64,000 bases of DNA from Paenibacillus sp. PL91 (GTDB lineage Bacteria; Bacillota; Bacilli; Paenibacillales; Paenibacillaceae): NCBI RefSeq assembly GCF_012935325.2, contig NZ_JABBYG020000001.1, positions 1,054,001 to 1,118,000 of the forward strand, in the 5' to 3' direction. Within the stretch, counting starts at the first letter, position 1, and every line of letters starts with the position of its first letter. The translations under genes and the position numbers were made by a program. This document shows positions 23,935 through 33,010 of the stretch, in pieces. A model generated the notes under the pieces. That model worked only from the letters and a program-made list of their open reading frames with translations. It made no database searches and was not told the origin of the DNA.

Positions 23935-24375
23935 TTATAACGTAGCTATATCGATGACAAATCGATACCGCGCATCACTGCTCAGGACACGTTCGTATGC
24001 TTCGTCAACCTGGTCAGCACGAATGACTTCGATCATAGGAGCGATCCCGTGCTCTGCCGAAAAGTCGAGCATCTCTTGAGTTTCTCTAATCCCTCCAACA
24101 TTGGATGCCGAAATGCTCCGACGTCCGGCAAATAGCGAAAAAACATTATATTGATCCGGCTTGTTCGGCAGACCAAGATTAACTAGTCCCCCATCCACAT
24201 TAAGAATGGAAAGGAAGGCATCAACATCGATATTCGCAGATACAGTGTTTAGAATGAAATCAAATTGACCAGCCAGCTCAGTGAACGTTGTTGGATCAGT
24301 GGTTATATAATAGTGACTTGCGTTTGTTCAAATGGCGCTTTTGCACTAGGTACACTTAGCACTCGAGTAGTTTGG
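23935..24375 (-). pseudogene. Alcohol dehydrogenase (YahK/AdhC type) with large internal deletion
   Basis: The 3' part reads ...TDPTTFTELAGQFDFILNTV, then SANIDVDAFLSILNVDGGLV and NLGLPNKPDQYNV, down to RYRFVIDIATL. This is the last ~125 residues of a cinnamyl/YahK-type zinc ADH. Just upstream, another frame gives VPSAKAPFEQTQVTI, which matches the N terminus of the same family (Gly-Tyr-Ala-x-x-SxKAPxE). About 200 internal codons including all zinc ligands are missing. Confidence 0.75.
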
Positions 24376-24454
24376 TTTTTATTACGGTTACAACATGTCA
24401 TACAACAACCCTTTCTTAATATGTTTTTCTCTTGTTTCATATCAGATTCCATTT

Positions 24455-25042
24455 TTATTCGGGTTTATTTACCCCTAAGCTTTGGCGAACTTCTAAATTA
24501 GGGTCTAGTATCAACTTAACAACTAGGTCTGCTACACTTTTGCGCGATACAATGGAACCTTTAAATGGTTCCCCTTTCGATGTGGTCTCATAATCAACTT
24601 CATTAGCATTGGTAAACCAGGCTGGTCTTATAATCGTATAATCGAGATTTGAGGCTTCAATGACAGCAGCAGAATCCCGATAGGGATCCAATATGTTTTT
24701 GTACTTCTCTCCCGGGACTTCCCCATAAATCCCCATGGAGCTGATAAAAACAAGGCGTCTTAAGCCAGTTATAGACATGGCTTCCACGATTGTTTCAGCC
24801 ATTCTTTTTAATTGCCCGGCTAGATTGGCATACACGACATCCTGTCCGGCCATAGCTTCTATTAATTCAACCAGATTCAAAACATCGCCTTCAATGACCC
24901 TAACACGATTGGATTCCAAGTGCTTAAGCCATTGTGCATTGCGCAGGCAGAGCGTTAATTGCGTGTTTTTTTCCCGAAGGAGTATATCAATGGCCACACG
25001 GGCAATTCCTCCGTTTGCCCCAAGGATCAGAACCTTACTCAT
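24455..25042 (-). CDS. NmrA-like / SDR-a5 NAD(P)-binding protein
   Basis: A ~195-aa atypical short-chain dehydrogenase with an N-terminal Rossmann motif VLILGANGGIARVAIDILL, a conserved VVYANLAG strand and a YxxxK-less active site replaced by LDYTIIRPAWFTN. Members bind NADP and act as redox sensors or epimerase-like reductases. The third codon (MSKVLI, 25042) sits at the best distance from GGAGCG. Its promoter has a MerR-type 19-bp spacer with a palindrome. It is first in the oxidoreductase run. Confidence 0.87.
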   Translation of the reverse strand: MSKVLILGANGGIARVAIDILLREKNTQLTLCLRNAQWLKHLESNRVRVIEGDVLNLVELIEAMAGQDVVYANLAGQLKRMAETIVEAMSITGLRRLVFISSMGIYGEVPGEKYKNILDPYRDSAAVIEASNLDYTIIRPAWFTNANEVDYETTSKGEPFKGSIVSRKSVADLVVKLILDPNLEVRQSLGVNKPE

Positions 25043-25068
25043 CACCATCGCTCCTTTATTTGAAAATA

Positions 25069-25099
25069 AGTATATATTCTGGAGTTAACTCCAAGTCAA
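25069..25099 (-). promoter_or_regulatory. MerR-type promoter (19-bp spacer with palindrome)
   Basis: On the minus strand: -35 TTGACT (25094-25099), a 19-bp spacer containing the 14-bp palindrome TGGAGTTAACTCCA (25080-25093), and -10 TATACT (25069-25074). An over-long 19-bp spacer holding a dyad is the hallmark of MerR-family activation (AdhR, CueR, BmrR). No merR gene is in the window, so the activator must be encoded elsewhere. Confidence 0.75.
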
Positions 25100-25253
25100 G
25101 CATCGGAAAGTAAACCTCGATCCATTAATGAACTTGTGTCTAAAATTATAAACGATAACAATAAACCTTCAATGGTTAGATCTATTCGGTTTGTTAATTA
25201 ATGAACAAACGATACTAAATTGTCTACTATTTCTCATAATCGGGGTGTCCGCT

Positions 25254-25802
25254 TTGGCTAAAGCTGATCGAAGAATAAAGAAAACCCAAGACGCCTTAAA
25301 AAATGCGGTTTTGGAACTTATGGCGGAAAAGAGCTTTGATAGCATTACGATCCAGGATCTTTCTGACCGTGCCAACGTCATCAGGGGGACGATTTATCTT
25401 CACTACATGGATAAGTATGACTTGCTGGATAAGCTTATCGAGACGCATATTATAGAACTCGGCGATCGATGCAAGGCGGCAGCAGATTTGGATTTTGCAA
25501 GCGGTTCCCATATCTGGACAGAGTATTTTGAAGAAAATTACCGCTTTTTTTCGATGATGTTGGCGAGCAAAGGAGCTTCTTTTTTTCGCAGCCGGTTCCT
25601 CGAGTTTCTGCTTGAGGAGTTTAAAGATGAAGTCGATGTAACCCAAGGGAAAAATAAGGGGCTAAGCGAGGCTATGCTTATCAGGCTTGTAGCCTCTGCT
25701 TATGTGGGGGTCGTGGAATGGTGGTTTATGAATGAAAAACCAATCTCTTATCAAGCTTTAGCTGAACAATTAGGGGCTTTGTTGGAGAGGAATTGCAACT
25801 AA
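25254..25802 (+). CDS. TetR/AcrR family regulator
   Basis: A ~182-aa regulator (TetR_C_7-like): HTH at KTQDALKNAVLELMAEKSFD, SITIQDLSDRANVIRGTIYL, then HYMDKYDLLDKLIE. The TTG at 25254 (reading Met-Ala-Lys-Ala-Asp) is preferred because GGGGTG lies six bases upstream; the longer frame to 25191 begins with a hydrophobic stretch unusual for this family. It is divergent from the NmrA-like gene and may regulate the same region, although the promoter there looks MerR-type. Confidence 0.85.
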   Translation: MAKADRRIKKTQDALKNAVLELMAEKSFDSITIQDLSDRANVIRGTIYLHYMDKYDLLDKLIETHIIELGDRCKAAADLDFASGSHIWTEYFEENYRFFSMMLASKGASFFRSRFLEFLLEEFKDEVDVTQGKNKGLSEAMLIRLVASAYVGVVEWWFMNEKPISYQALAEQLGALLERNCN

Positions 25803-25827
25803 CTCTCTACCTCGTTACTTCAATGAA

Positions 25828-25860
25828 AAACAGCAGCCGATTATGATCGGCTGCTGTTTT
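25828..25860 (+). terminator. Terminator after TetR gene
   Basis: AAACAGCAGCCGAT / ATCGGCTGCTGTTTT with a short TATG-type loop and a T-run. Confidence 0.85.
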
Positions 25861-25869
25861 GTTGTTCCG

Positions 25870-26065
25870 AACTATCGTGTCCCGTTTGCTTTATACAGGA
25901 TATATTGAATGCTGTCCTCTTGCTGTCCTGCGGATAGTCGAACACAACCTCACCCTCAAGCACCTCATCCCAATATATCGGCAAAAACAAAAAGAAGCTT
26001 ACATTAGAGCGTTTCAAAATGCTTAATAATGTCGCGCCACGGCGGGATGAACCCGCAACGCACAA
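25870..26065 (-). other. Possible gene fragment, unidentified
   Basis: The minus-strand frame has coding-like sequence (FLPIYWDEVLEGEVVFDYPQ, DSKRTAFNISC) but no ribosome binding site and no family I recognise. It is followed on the plus side by ~150 bases with nothing evident. Confidence 0.25.
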
Positions 26066-26221
26066 GGATATTTATTTTTCCGGTTTGCATTTACGACGTA
26101 ATTATTTACTGCTTTAATAACTTTATTATTCTAACTAATCCCCATATTAGTAACGTCAGAATAACACCTAATATTAAAACTTGTATCACAAGATTCCCAT
26201 ACTATTTTCTGGTCCTTCACC

Positions 26222-26778
26222 CTACCTCTTCCGCAGGTGCTGACTAAGTTTCTGAATGACATCACAGCGACGATCCAGTCTCTTACTGGGCGGTCGAATT
26301 CCGCATGGGCGCTTGATCGCGCCTTCTACAGTACCAAGAGCACCTAGCAAACCTCGACCAGTCCATAGATGCTCTGGCTGCAGAATTACATGAGTATGAG
26401 TTGATCCAATCGATACCCGGCATTGGCACCAGAATTGCTGCAACAATACGGGCAGAAGTCGGAGAAATCGATCGATTTGATCATGTAAAGAAGCTCGTTG
26501 CATTTGCCGGTGTCGACCCAAGCGTCTTCTCTTCCGGCAAGTTTACAGCAACCCGAAATAGGATTACCAAACGCGGTTCCAGAAGGCTTCGATCAACCTT
26601 ATATCTGACCGTACGATGCGGTCTGCGCAGCTCGCGCAACCAAAAAATCCGTGCCTTTTACGATAAAAAGCGTGCCGAGGGCAAGCCGTTTAAAGTGGCT
26701 GTTATTGCCTGTGTAAATAAGCTCATTCACTGGATTTTCGCGATTCTTTCCCTTAAAGAAGCATTCCGTCTGACCTAA
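26222..26778 (+). pseudogene. IS110-family transposase, C-terminal remnant
   Basis: From ~26326 the frame reads YQEHLANLDQSIDALAAELH, EYELIQSIPGIGTRIAATIR, then FAGVDPSVFSSGKF, NRITKRGSRRLRSTLYLTVR and HWIFAILSLKEAF. This is the Transposase_20 domain with its HhH and conserved Ser (SSGKF) of IS110/IS1111 elements. A preceding segment (LPQVLTKFLNDITATIQSLT, then DRAFYSTKS) is in another frame and may be a second fragment of the same element. The N-terminal RuvC-like domain is absent here. Confidence 0.8.
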
Positions 26779-27063
26779 GCAGGAAAACACTATCCTGCTT
26801 AGGAAAGCTTCCCCATCCACCTATAACATCATGGGCTTTATGCATTAAGTTTTAAATATTGACAAGCTATTAGCTAGAATAGCTTAATGTAAATTCGTGC
26901 GTTCAAGACGACACCATCACCGCGCTCTTCGCTTGAATCGTGTAGTGAGGGTCGGATAACGTTAGCTCAATGAAAACAGCGGCAGTAAAACTTCATTTTT
27001 TTGAACAATAATGTCAATCCGCTTGGGAGCAGCTTCTTTCCGTTCTCGCATAATCCTGATTCC
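26779..27063. other. Intergenic region with a partial dispersed repeat
   Basis: No gene. GGATAACGTTAGCTCAATG followed by ACAGCGGCAG (26952-26984) matches the repeat flank and half of its hairpin. Confidence 0.5.
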
Positions 27064-29115
27064 TTATTGCGCCTGCGTGCCGGTGTCCGTCGTTCCTTGC
27101 GGTGCGGCCTCAGGGACCGTGCCTTCAGCCGGGGGCTGACCGCCCTGGCCCCTCATCGGACGCCCACCGCCGCCCATGCCCATGCCGCTCTGAGCAGTCG
27201 TTACGCCCGACTCGTTCACCCAAGTCACAGCGCTCGTAATCTCGAAGCTGACGACCTTCGTACCGCCCGTGTACTCGCCTCCCTCATACAAGCCGTTCGT
27301 TTCGGTGCCGGTAGACGAGCCACCCGAGTAGATTGTGTACGTGCTGCCTTGCTTCAAGTCAGGCGAGCTGATCATGATCGATTGGAACGTCTTTGCCGGA
27401 GCGACCGTCGCGATCGCGTTTCCTTCGCTGTCCTCGAGGCGCACCATCGTTCCAGCTTCCAGTGTCGAAGGAAAGGTCATGAGTACCGATTGCTGCGTCG
27501 ACGTATCGGAAGTCGATTGCACCATGCCCGAGCTGCCCGCGGCGATCAGGTAACCACCCGTCATCTCGAAAGTGCCGTCGTAATCAAGCGAGCCGTTGCC
27601 CGCATTGGTAGGACCGTTAACGGTTACCGTGCCGCCGCTCATCGCGATCGAACCGTTGGAGTCGAGTCCGTCGCCGGTCGCGTTTACGTAATACGTGCCT
27701 CCGGTAATCGTCAGCATGTGCGTTCCGTCGGTAATCGTGTTCTGTCCCGCACGTCCGTTCACTGACGAACCGTCGTTACCGCCTCCCACGTTCATGCCGT
27801 CGTCGGACGCCGTTACCGTCGTCTCGCCGCCCGCCAGCGTAATGACGGAGCCTTCGATGCCTTCGTAGCTCTTCGTAATGTTGATCTTCCCGCCTGCGAT
27901 CGTAACCGCCGTATCCGCATGGATGCCGTCATCGCCGGTTGTGAGCATGAGCTCGCCGCCAGCTATCATCAGATTGCCATTGCTGTGGATGGAGTCGTCC
28001 GCTGAGTCGATCTCGAACGTGCCGCCTCCCACTTGAATATCCGTACCTGCTTTCAGCGCTTTGGCACTTGTCGATTCTTCTTCCGTTGCCGCCGCATCCG
28101 TACCGGTCGCCGTGCTTGCCGTATCTGGCGCAGCTTGTTGACCGCCGCCCCAGCCGCCGCGCTCTTCGACATGCGTCTCTCCGTTCTCGCTGCCGCCGCC
28201 AGTTTTGAGCGAGAACGTACCGCCATTAACCAGCATGGATGTTTCCGCTTGAAGCGCGTCGTTGCCGGACGTAATGTCGAACGTGCCGCCTCCGATGGCG
28301 ATAATGCCTTTGCCTTCTTCTTCGGCGTTCGTCGCTTTCACGCCGTCTCCGCCCGCTTCCACCGTCAACTTCGCGCCTTCCAGAGCAGCCACGCGGTCTT
28401 TGCCCTGTACGCCGTCGTCTACTGCCTTAACCGCTATCGTACCCGATACCAGCTTCAAGTCGTCTCTGCTGTTGATGCCGTTGTTGAAGTTGCCTTCCAC
28501 CGTCAGCTTGCCCTTTCCGTTAATCGTCAGGTCCGCCTTGCTGTACAAGGCTGCGTTCGGTTCTTCGGCGGTCGCATCGGCATTGACGTAGTTCGTGCCG
28601 TCCGACAGCTTGTTTTCCGTGCCTTCTTGCAGCGTCATAACAACCTTGCCCGCTTCCACGATATACAGCGGAGCACTGTCGTTATCATGCATCTCTAAGC
28701 CGTTCAGGACCAGGTGTATCGTGCCATCCGGCACGTTCACCGTCAACTGGCCGTCGTTCAATGTGCCGCTTAATACGTACGTGCCGGCTTCCGTTATGCT
28801 CACCGAACCGCCATCGCCTGCTGCGGCTCCGGCTCCCGTCACGCTAGCCGATGTGCCGTTAAAAACAATCTTCGTCGAGCTGTCTTCACTCCACTCCGTT
28901 TTGTAATCTTCATCGTCGAACTCCACGAGTTCGTCCATCGACAGCTCGGTTGTCGCAAACGCTGCCTTCTCCGTCTGCTGATCCGTCGAAGCGGTCTCCA
29001 CGACCGCCGCATTTCCGGATGCCGCCGTATTACTGCCATTGCTGCAAGCCGAAGCCATCAGCACTGTGCACAAAGCGATTACGCCTACATAATGTTTTAA
29101 TTTCGTCTTTTTCAT
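27064..29115 (-). CDS. Secreted Cthe_2159-type carbohydrate-binding lipoprotein
   Basis: A 683-aa surface lipoprotein. The signal peptide ends in lipobox MASAC (Cys24); an acidic linker and a long beta-helix-like repeat region follow (~residues 100-520, repeated GG.f.i.sgdDgi.a...v.I.GG), as in Clostridium thermocellum Cthe_2159, a polygalacturonate/cellulose-binding protein that needs calcium. The tail is Gly/Pro/Gln-rich and disordered (GMGMGGGGRPMRGQGGQPPA). It probably binds acidic polysaccharide at the cell surface. It is third in the operon VTC-DUF4956-lipoprotein, a recurring trio in Gram-positive genomes, often with a CotH kinase that is missing here. It starts 35 bases after the DUF4956 stop. 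Confidence 0.87.
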   Translation of the reverse strand: MKKTKLKHYVGVIALCTVLMASACSNGSNTAASGNAAVVETASTDQQTEKAAFATTELSMDELVEFDDEDYKTEWSEDSSTKIVFNGTSASVTGAGAAAGDGGSVSITEAGTYVLSGTLNDGQLTVNVPDGTIHLVLNGLEMHDNDSAPLYIVEAGKVVMTLQEGTENKLSDGTNYVNADATAEEPNAALYSKADLTINGKGKLTVEGNFNNGINSRDDLKLVSGTIAVKAVDDGVQGKDRVAALEGAKLTVEAGGDGVKATNAEEEGKGIIAIGGGTFDITSGNDALQAETSMLVNGGTFSLKTGGGSENGETHVEERGGWGGGQQAAPDTASTATGTDAAATEEESTSAKALKAGTDIQVGGGTFEIDSADDSIHSNGNLMIAGGELMLTTGDDGIHADTAVTIAGGKINITKSYEGIEGSVITLAGGETTVTASDDGMNVGGGNDGSSVNGRAGQNTITDGTHMLTITGGTYYVNATGDGLDSNGSIAMSGGTVTVNGPTNAGNGSLDYDGTFEMTGGYLIAAGSSGMVQSTSDTSTQQSVLMTFPSTLEAGTMVRLEDSEGNAIATVAPAKTFQSIMISSPDLKQGSTYTIYSGGSSTGTETNGLYEGGEYTGGTKVVSFEITSAVTWVNESGVTTAQSGMGMGGGGRPMRGQGGQPPAEGTVPEAAPQGTTDTGTQAQ

Positions 29116-29150
29116 ATCGATCTTCCTTCCGAATTGTAATTGTTATTGCA

Positions 29151-29840
29151 TTACTCGGCCACAGCCGTAGGGACCATCGTCAGGGACAAATCCAAGTTGC
29201 CATTGCGGCATCGGATCGCGTCGAGGAATTCCTTCTGGTTCGTGTTCTGATCCAACGTAACGGTGTAGACGAGCTCATACAAGCTGCCAAGCTCGGTCGT
29301 GCGGATCTTTTTCAGTTCATACGCAACACCAAACGTAGCGAATACTTCGTAGAATGCTTCTTCGTAGCCCAGGCTTTCCGGAATCGTGACTTTAAGCAGC
29401 TTTTGAGCCGACTTTCTCGCTCCGAAGTTGGTTTTGCTCAAGATGAACATCAAAGCGCAAAGGATTAAAGTGAACAATACGGCGTAGCCGAAGGCGCCTA
29501 CGCCGCAAGCAAGACCGGCCGCCATCGTGAACAGGACGTATGCGATATCCTTTGGATCGCCGGGCGCGCTTCGAAACCGGATGATGGAGAAGGCTCCCGC
29601 AAGGCTGAACGCTCGGGCAATATTGCTGCCGATCAGGAGAATAATAATGGCGACGATTGTGGGCAGAATGATCATCGTTAGCGTGAAATTTTGCGAATAG
29701 CTGGTCGGGCTCGTCTTCATGTAAGTGAAGCTGATAATGACGCCGAGGGCGATGGCGATCAGGATCGTAACGATCGAGCTGCCAAGCGTCATTGTGGTTG
29801 TCGCGGTCGTCGGATTGAACAAGGATTCGAAATCAAACAT
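29151..29840 (-). CDS. DUF4956 membrane protein
   Basis: A 229-aa product with four predicted transmembrane helices in the first ~140 residues: SSIVTILIAIALGVIISFTY, TMIILPTIVAIIILLIG, FTMAAGLACGVGAFGYAVLF and LILCALMFIL. An IRFRSAPGDPKDIAYVLF loop and a cytoplasmic ferredoxin-like tail follow. The family sits next to VTC-type polyphosphate polymerases and is thought to assist polymer export, but no activity is proven. The ATG at 29840 (MFDFES) overlaps the VTC gene end by 8 bases, showing translational coupling. Confidence 0.88.
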   Translation of the reverse strand: MFDFESLFNPTTATTTMTLGSSIVTILIAIALGVIISFTYMKTSPTSYSQNFTLTMIILPTIVAIIILLIGSNIARAFSLAGAFSIIRFRSAPGDPKDIAYVLFTMAAGLACGVGAFGYAVLFTLILCALMFILSKTNFGARKSAQKLLKVTIPESLGYEEAFYEVFATFGVAYELKKIRTTELGSLYELVYTVTLDQNTNQKEFLDAIRCRNGNLDLSLTMVPTAVAE

Positions 29841-30639
29841 AGAGTACACGCTCTCTTTCCATAAATGGTGTTGTTTTTGTCGTTTGCGTAGTCAGTGCTG
29901 TTTGCGTTGGCAACGTCGGTCGCGCGTTGCCGTGTCTTACCGTCTTTCTGTATTCGTTGCCGTATTTGGAGAAGCTCGTGCGGTACAATCCGTGCTCCGA
30001 TAGCAGCCGCGACAGCCACAGCGGAATCGTATTCTCCGCCTTTACTTCCATCAGCCACTTGTTGGCCGGGTCGAGAAGCTCGCCATGATCGCCAAGCTCC
30101 AGTCCCAGGTCGTACCGGCGATGGCGGATGTTCGTGTCGAACGTGATGCGGAGGTCTCGGCTCTCCTTGCTAAACATCGCCTTCCGCTCGTAAGCCAGAT
30201 ACACCTTCGGTTCGAGCTCGTAGCGGCAGAGGAAATATTTGATTTCCTCGATCACCTGCTTGTTCATGTAAGGCTGGAATGCCGGCTCGATCCCGGTTCG
30301 AACGAACTCGTACGCTTCGTTCAGCTTCAGCCCCGTCCTTCGTTTGTTGACGAGACCGAACACCTTCTTCTTCATCTCCAGGTACACCTTCGCGTCGCCG
30401 TTTGGTACGCCGTACGCTCTTAACCGAAGCTTCTCCTTGTATTTCGGCTTCGACAGGCTCGTCCGGATGAGCGAATCGTGCGGAGTATCGAAGTAGAGGT
30501 TGCTGATCGAATAAAATTCATGCAGCTTGTTATAATCGTCAAGCTCCATATAATCAAGCAGGTCGCTATAAAATCGAAGGTACGCATCGTGGTCAAGCAA
30601 GTATTTGTTCTCGTACCGGTTGAACACCTCAATGGCCAT
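29833..30639 (-). CDS. VTC-domain (polyphosphate polymerase-like) protein
   Basis: A 268-aa cytoplasmic protein of the VTC/CYTH-like tunnel fold: residues 4-12 FNRYENKYL hold the ExK motif, then SISNLYFDTPHDS, KEKLRLRAYG, YLEMKKKV and TFDTNIRHRRYD provide the basic and acidic lining. Yeast Vtc4 makes inorganic polyphosphate from ATP with this fold; the bacterial enzymes are presumed to do the same or to make a related polymer. The C-terminal ~25 residues are Thr-rich and unconserved. The start at 30639 (MAIEVF) is chosen from position relative to family members. First gene of the operon. Confidence 0.87.
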   Translation of the reverse strand: MAIEVFNRYENKYLLDHDAYLRFYSDLLDYMELDDYNKLHEFYSISNLYFDTPHDSLIRTSLSKPKYKEKLRLRAYGVPNGDAKVYLEMKKKVFGLVNKRRTGLKLNEAYEFVRTGIEPAFQPYMNKQVIEEIKYFLCRYELEPKVYLAYERKAMFSKESRDLRITFDTNIRHRRYDLGLELGDHGELLDPANKWLMEVKAENTIPLWLSRLLSEHGLYRTSFSKYGNEYRKTVRHGNARPTLPTQTALTTQTTKTTPFMERERVLYV

Positions 30640-30691
30640 CCTTGTTTCATTCCTTTCCGCGGTTCGCTGTGGTCTCATCTCTCATGTCTGT

Positions 30692-30723
30692 ATCTTAGTC
30701 CCCCAACCTTTAATGAATCTTAA
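30692..30723 (-). promoter_or_regulatory. Response-regulator site and promoter of the VTC operon
   Basis: On the minus strand the tandem 11-mers TTAAGATTCAT and TAAAGGTTGGG (30702-30723) are followed after 4 bases by a -10 TAAGAT (30692-30697). Motif, period and spacing match the divergent promoter of the two-component system. Confidence 0.65.
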
Positions 30724-30804
30724 ATCGATTTACATTTCCTTAAAAAAATTGCGCTTCCTATATATAGCCTATATAACCGACCGAACGCGATCGAACGAAA
30801 ACAG

Positions 30805-30836
30805 TTAAGGTTGGCTAAAGGTTCGCTTGCTATAAT
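30805..30836 (+). promoter_or_regulatory. Response-regulator site and promoter of the two-component operon
   Basis: Tandem 11-mers TTAAGGTTGGC (30805-30815) and TAAAGGTTCGC (30816-30826) are followed after 4 bases by a perfect -10 TATAAT (30831-30836). The repeat replaces the -35 region, as in OmpR/PhoB-type activation. Confidence 0.7.
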
Positions 30837-30878
30837 GGGAATATCAAGTCTAGAAAAACAGCAAAGGATGAACAGCCG

Positions 30879-31553
<675 letters not shown>

Positions 31554-31558
31554 ATAGC

Positions 31559-32845
31559 ATGTTCAAAAAGCTCAAAAACCGATTTCTCCTGCTGAACCTG
31601 ATCACGATCACCGTCATGATGCTGGCTGCTTTCACGGCCATCTATACCATCACCTATCAAGACGTGAAACGCGACATCGATATGGAGCTTCATCAAGTTT
31701 CGGAATTTTATCATAAACAGCAGGACGGACCAAGACGGTTCGAACCGGACGATGTCGACGCATCGCCTCCGGAAGAGTTCCAGGGCGAGCCACCTGCAGG
31801 CATGGAAGACGACGGCTGGAGACCCGAACGGTCCGTATCGTTCAAGCTGGAAGCGGACAGCTCCGGCACGTTAACGAACACCGACTCGCGGTTTGATATG
31901 GAGGAGTCCTTCTACCAAGAGGCGCTCGAAAAGGCACTAGCTACGGGCAAAACGACTGGCCAGCTCAAGCTGGACGGCAATGAATGGGCGTTCATCGTTC
32001 AGCCGACTGCTGCCGGCAGCATGTTCGTCTTCATGGATGTCACCGCGCAGCAGGGCATCTTGACGAATTTGATTTATACGTTCGGGGCCGTCGCTCTCGT
32101 TATGCTCGTTGTCATTTATTTCATCAGCCGTTATTTCGCCAGCCGATCCATCGCTCCGGTTAAGGAGGCGTTCGAGAAGCAGAAGCAGTTTATCGCCAAC
32201 GCTTCCCACGAATTGAAGACGCCGCTTGCGGTCATTCAGACCAACGCAGACGTGCTGCTCGCCAACCGCGAGGATACGATCGTGAACCAGGCCAAGTGGC
32301 TGCATGTCATTAAGCAGGAGACGCAACGCATGGCCAAGCTGACGGGCGATCTCCTCTATCTGACCGAGATGGAGGACTCGCGTTCCGCCATGATGCGCGC
32401 CGTGTTCGACCTGAGCGAAGCGGTGGAGACGATTATGCTGACGATGGAAGCCGTTATTTTCGAGAAGGAGCTCCAACTCGACTACGATATTGAGCCCGAA
32501 CTAACGGTGAACGGCAGCAGCGAGCAGATCAAGCAGGTCATCATGATCTTGCTCGACAATGCCATCAAATACGCGGGTCCACGCGGATCGATAGAGATTG
32601 CGCTGAAGAAACAGCATCAGGATGTCGTCCTGTCGGTCACCAACACGGGCGAAGGCATTGCCTCGGAGCACTTGCACCGGATCTTCGACCGATTCTATCG
32701 GACGGACGCTTCCCGCTCCCGCGCCCAAGGCGGCCATGGACTGGGTCTTGCCATCGCCAAAACCATCGTCGATCAGCACGGCGGCAAGCTTTACGCGAAG
32801 AGCGAGCTTGGGGAATCGACGACTTTCTTTCTGCATCTGGACTAG
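31559..32845 (+). CDS. Sensor histidine kinase
   Basis: A 428-aa membrane kinase. TM1 is at residues ~10-33; an extracytoplasmic domain of ~130 residues rich in Asp/Glu/Pro follows (FEPDDVDASPPEEFQGEPPA); TM2 is at ~178-200 and there is no clear HAMP domain. HisKA has FIANASHELKTPLAV and HATPase has N-box LLDNAIKYAG with GHGLGLAIAK. The acidic sensor loop would suit detection of cations or cationic peptides (inference). GGAGGTGA (31541-31548) fits the ATG at 31559 better than GTG at 31550. Confidence 0.93.
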   Translation: MFKKLKNRFLLLNLITITVMMLAAFTAIYTITYQDVKRDIDMELHQVSEFYHKQQDGPRRFEPDDVDASPPEEFQGEPPAGMEDDGWRPERSVSFKLEADSSGTLTNTDSRFDMEESFYQEALEKALATGKTTGQLKLDGNEWAFIVQPTAAGSMFVFMDVTAQQGILTNLIYTFGAVALVMLVVIYFISRYFASRSIAPVKEAFEKQKQFIANASHELKTPLAVIQTNADVLLANREDTIVNQAKWLHVIKQETQRMAKLTGDLLYLTEMEDSRSAMMRAVFDLSEAVETIMLTMEAVIFEKELQLDYDIEPELTVNGSSEQIKQVIMILLDNAIKYAGPRGSIEIALKKQHQDVVLSVTNTGEGIASEHLHRIFDRFYRTDASRSRAQGGHGLGLAIAKTIVDQHGGKLYAKSELGESTTFFLHLD

Positions 32846-32862
32846 AGGCCCTCGACACGCAA

Positions 32863-32906
32863 AAAAAATCCCTTACGACCGTTTCAACGGTCGCAAGGGA
32901 TTTTTG
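32863..32906 (+). terminator. Terminator after histidine kinase
   Basis: AAATCCCTTACGACCGT / ACGGTCGCAAGGGATTTTT, with one mismatch and T-rich on both sides; it may also end the convergent marR transcript. Confidence 0.85.
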
Positions 32907-33010
32907 ATTTTTGTCGTTTTTTTTAGCAATTTCCATATCGGGGTTCGAAATCGCGACAACAAACAAGCATCGGCTAACGCGAACGATTGTTTTTTTGCGA
33001 TTCGGTTCCG

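Noticed and set aside
27001..28906. Several long plus-strand frames opposite the carbohydrate-binding lipoprotein
   Set aside because: They mirror the low-complexity repeats of the lipoprotein gene; Arg/Ala/Pro-rich translation, no ribosome binding site.
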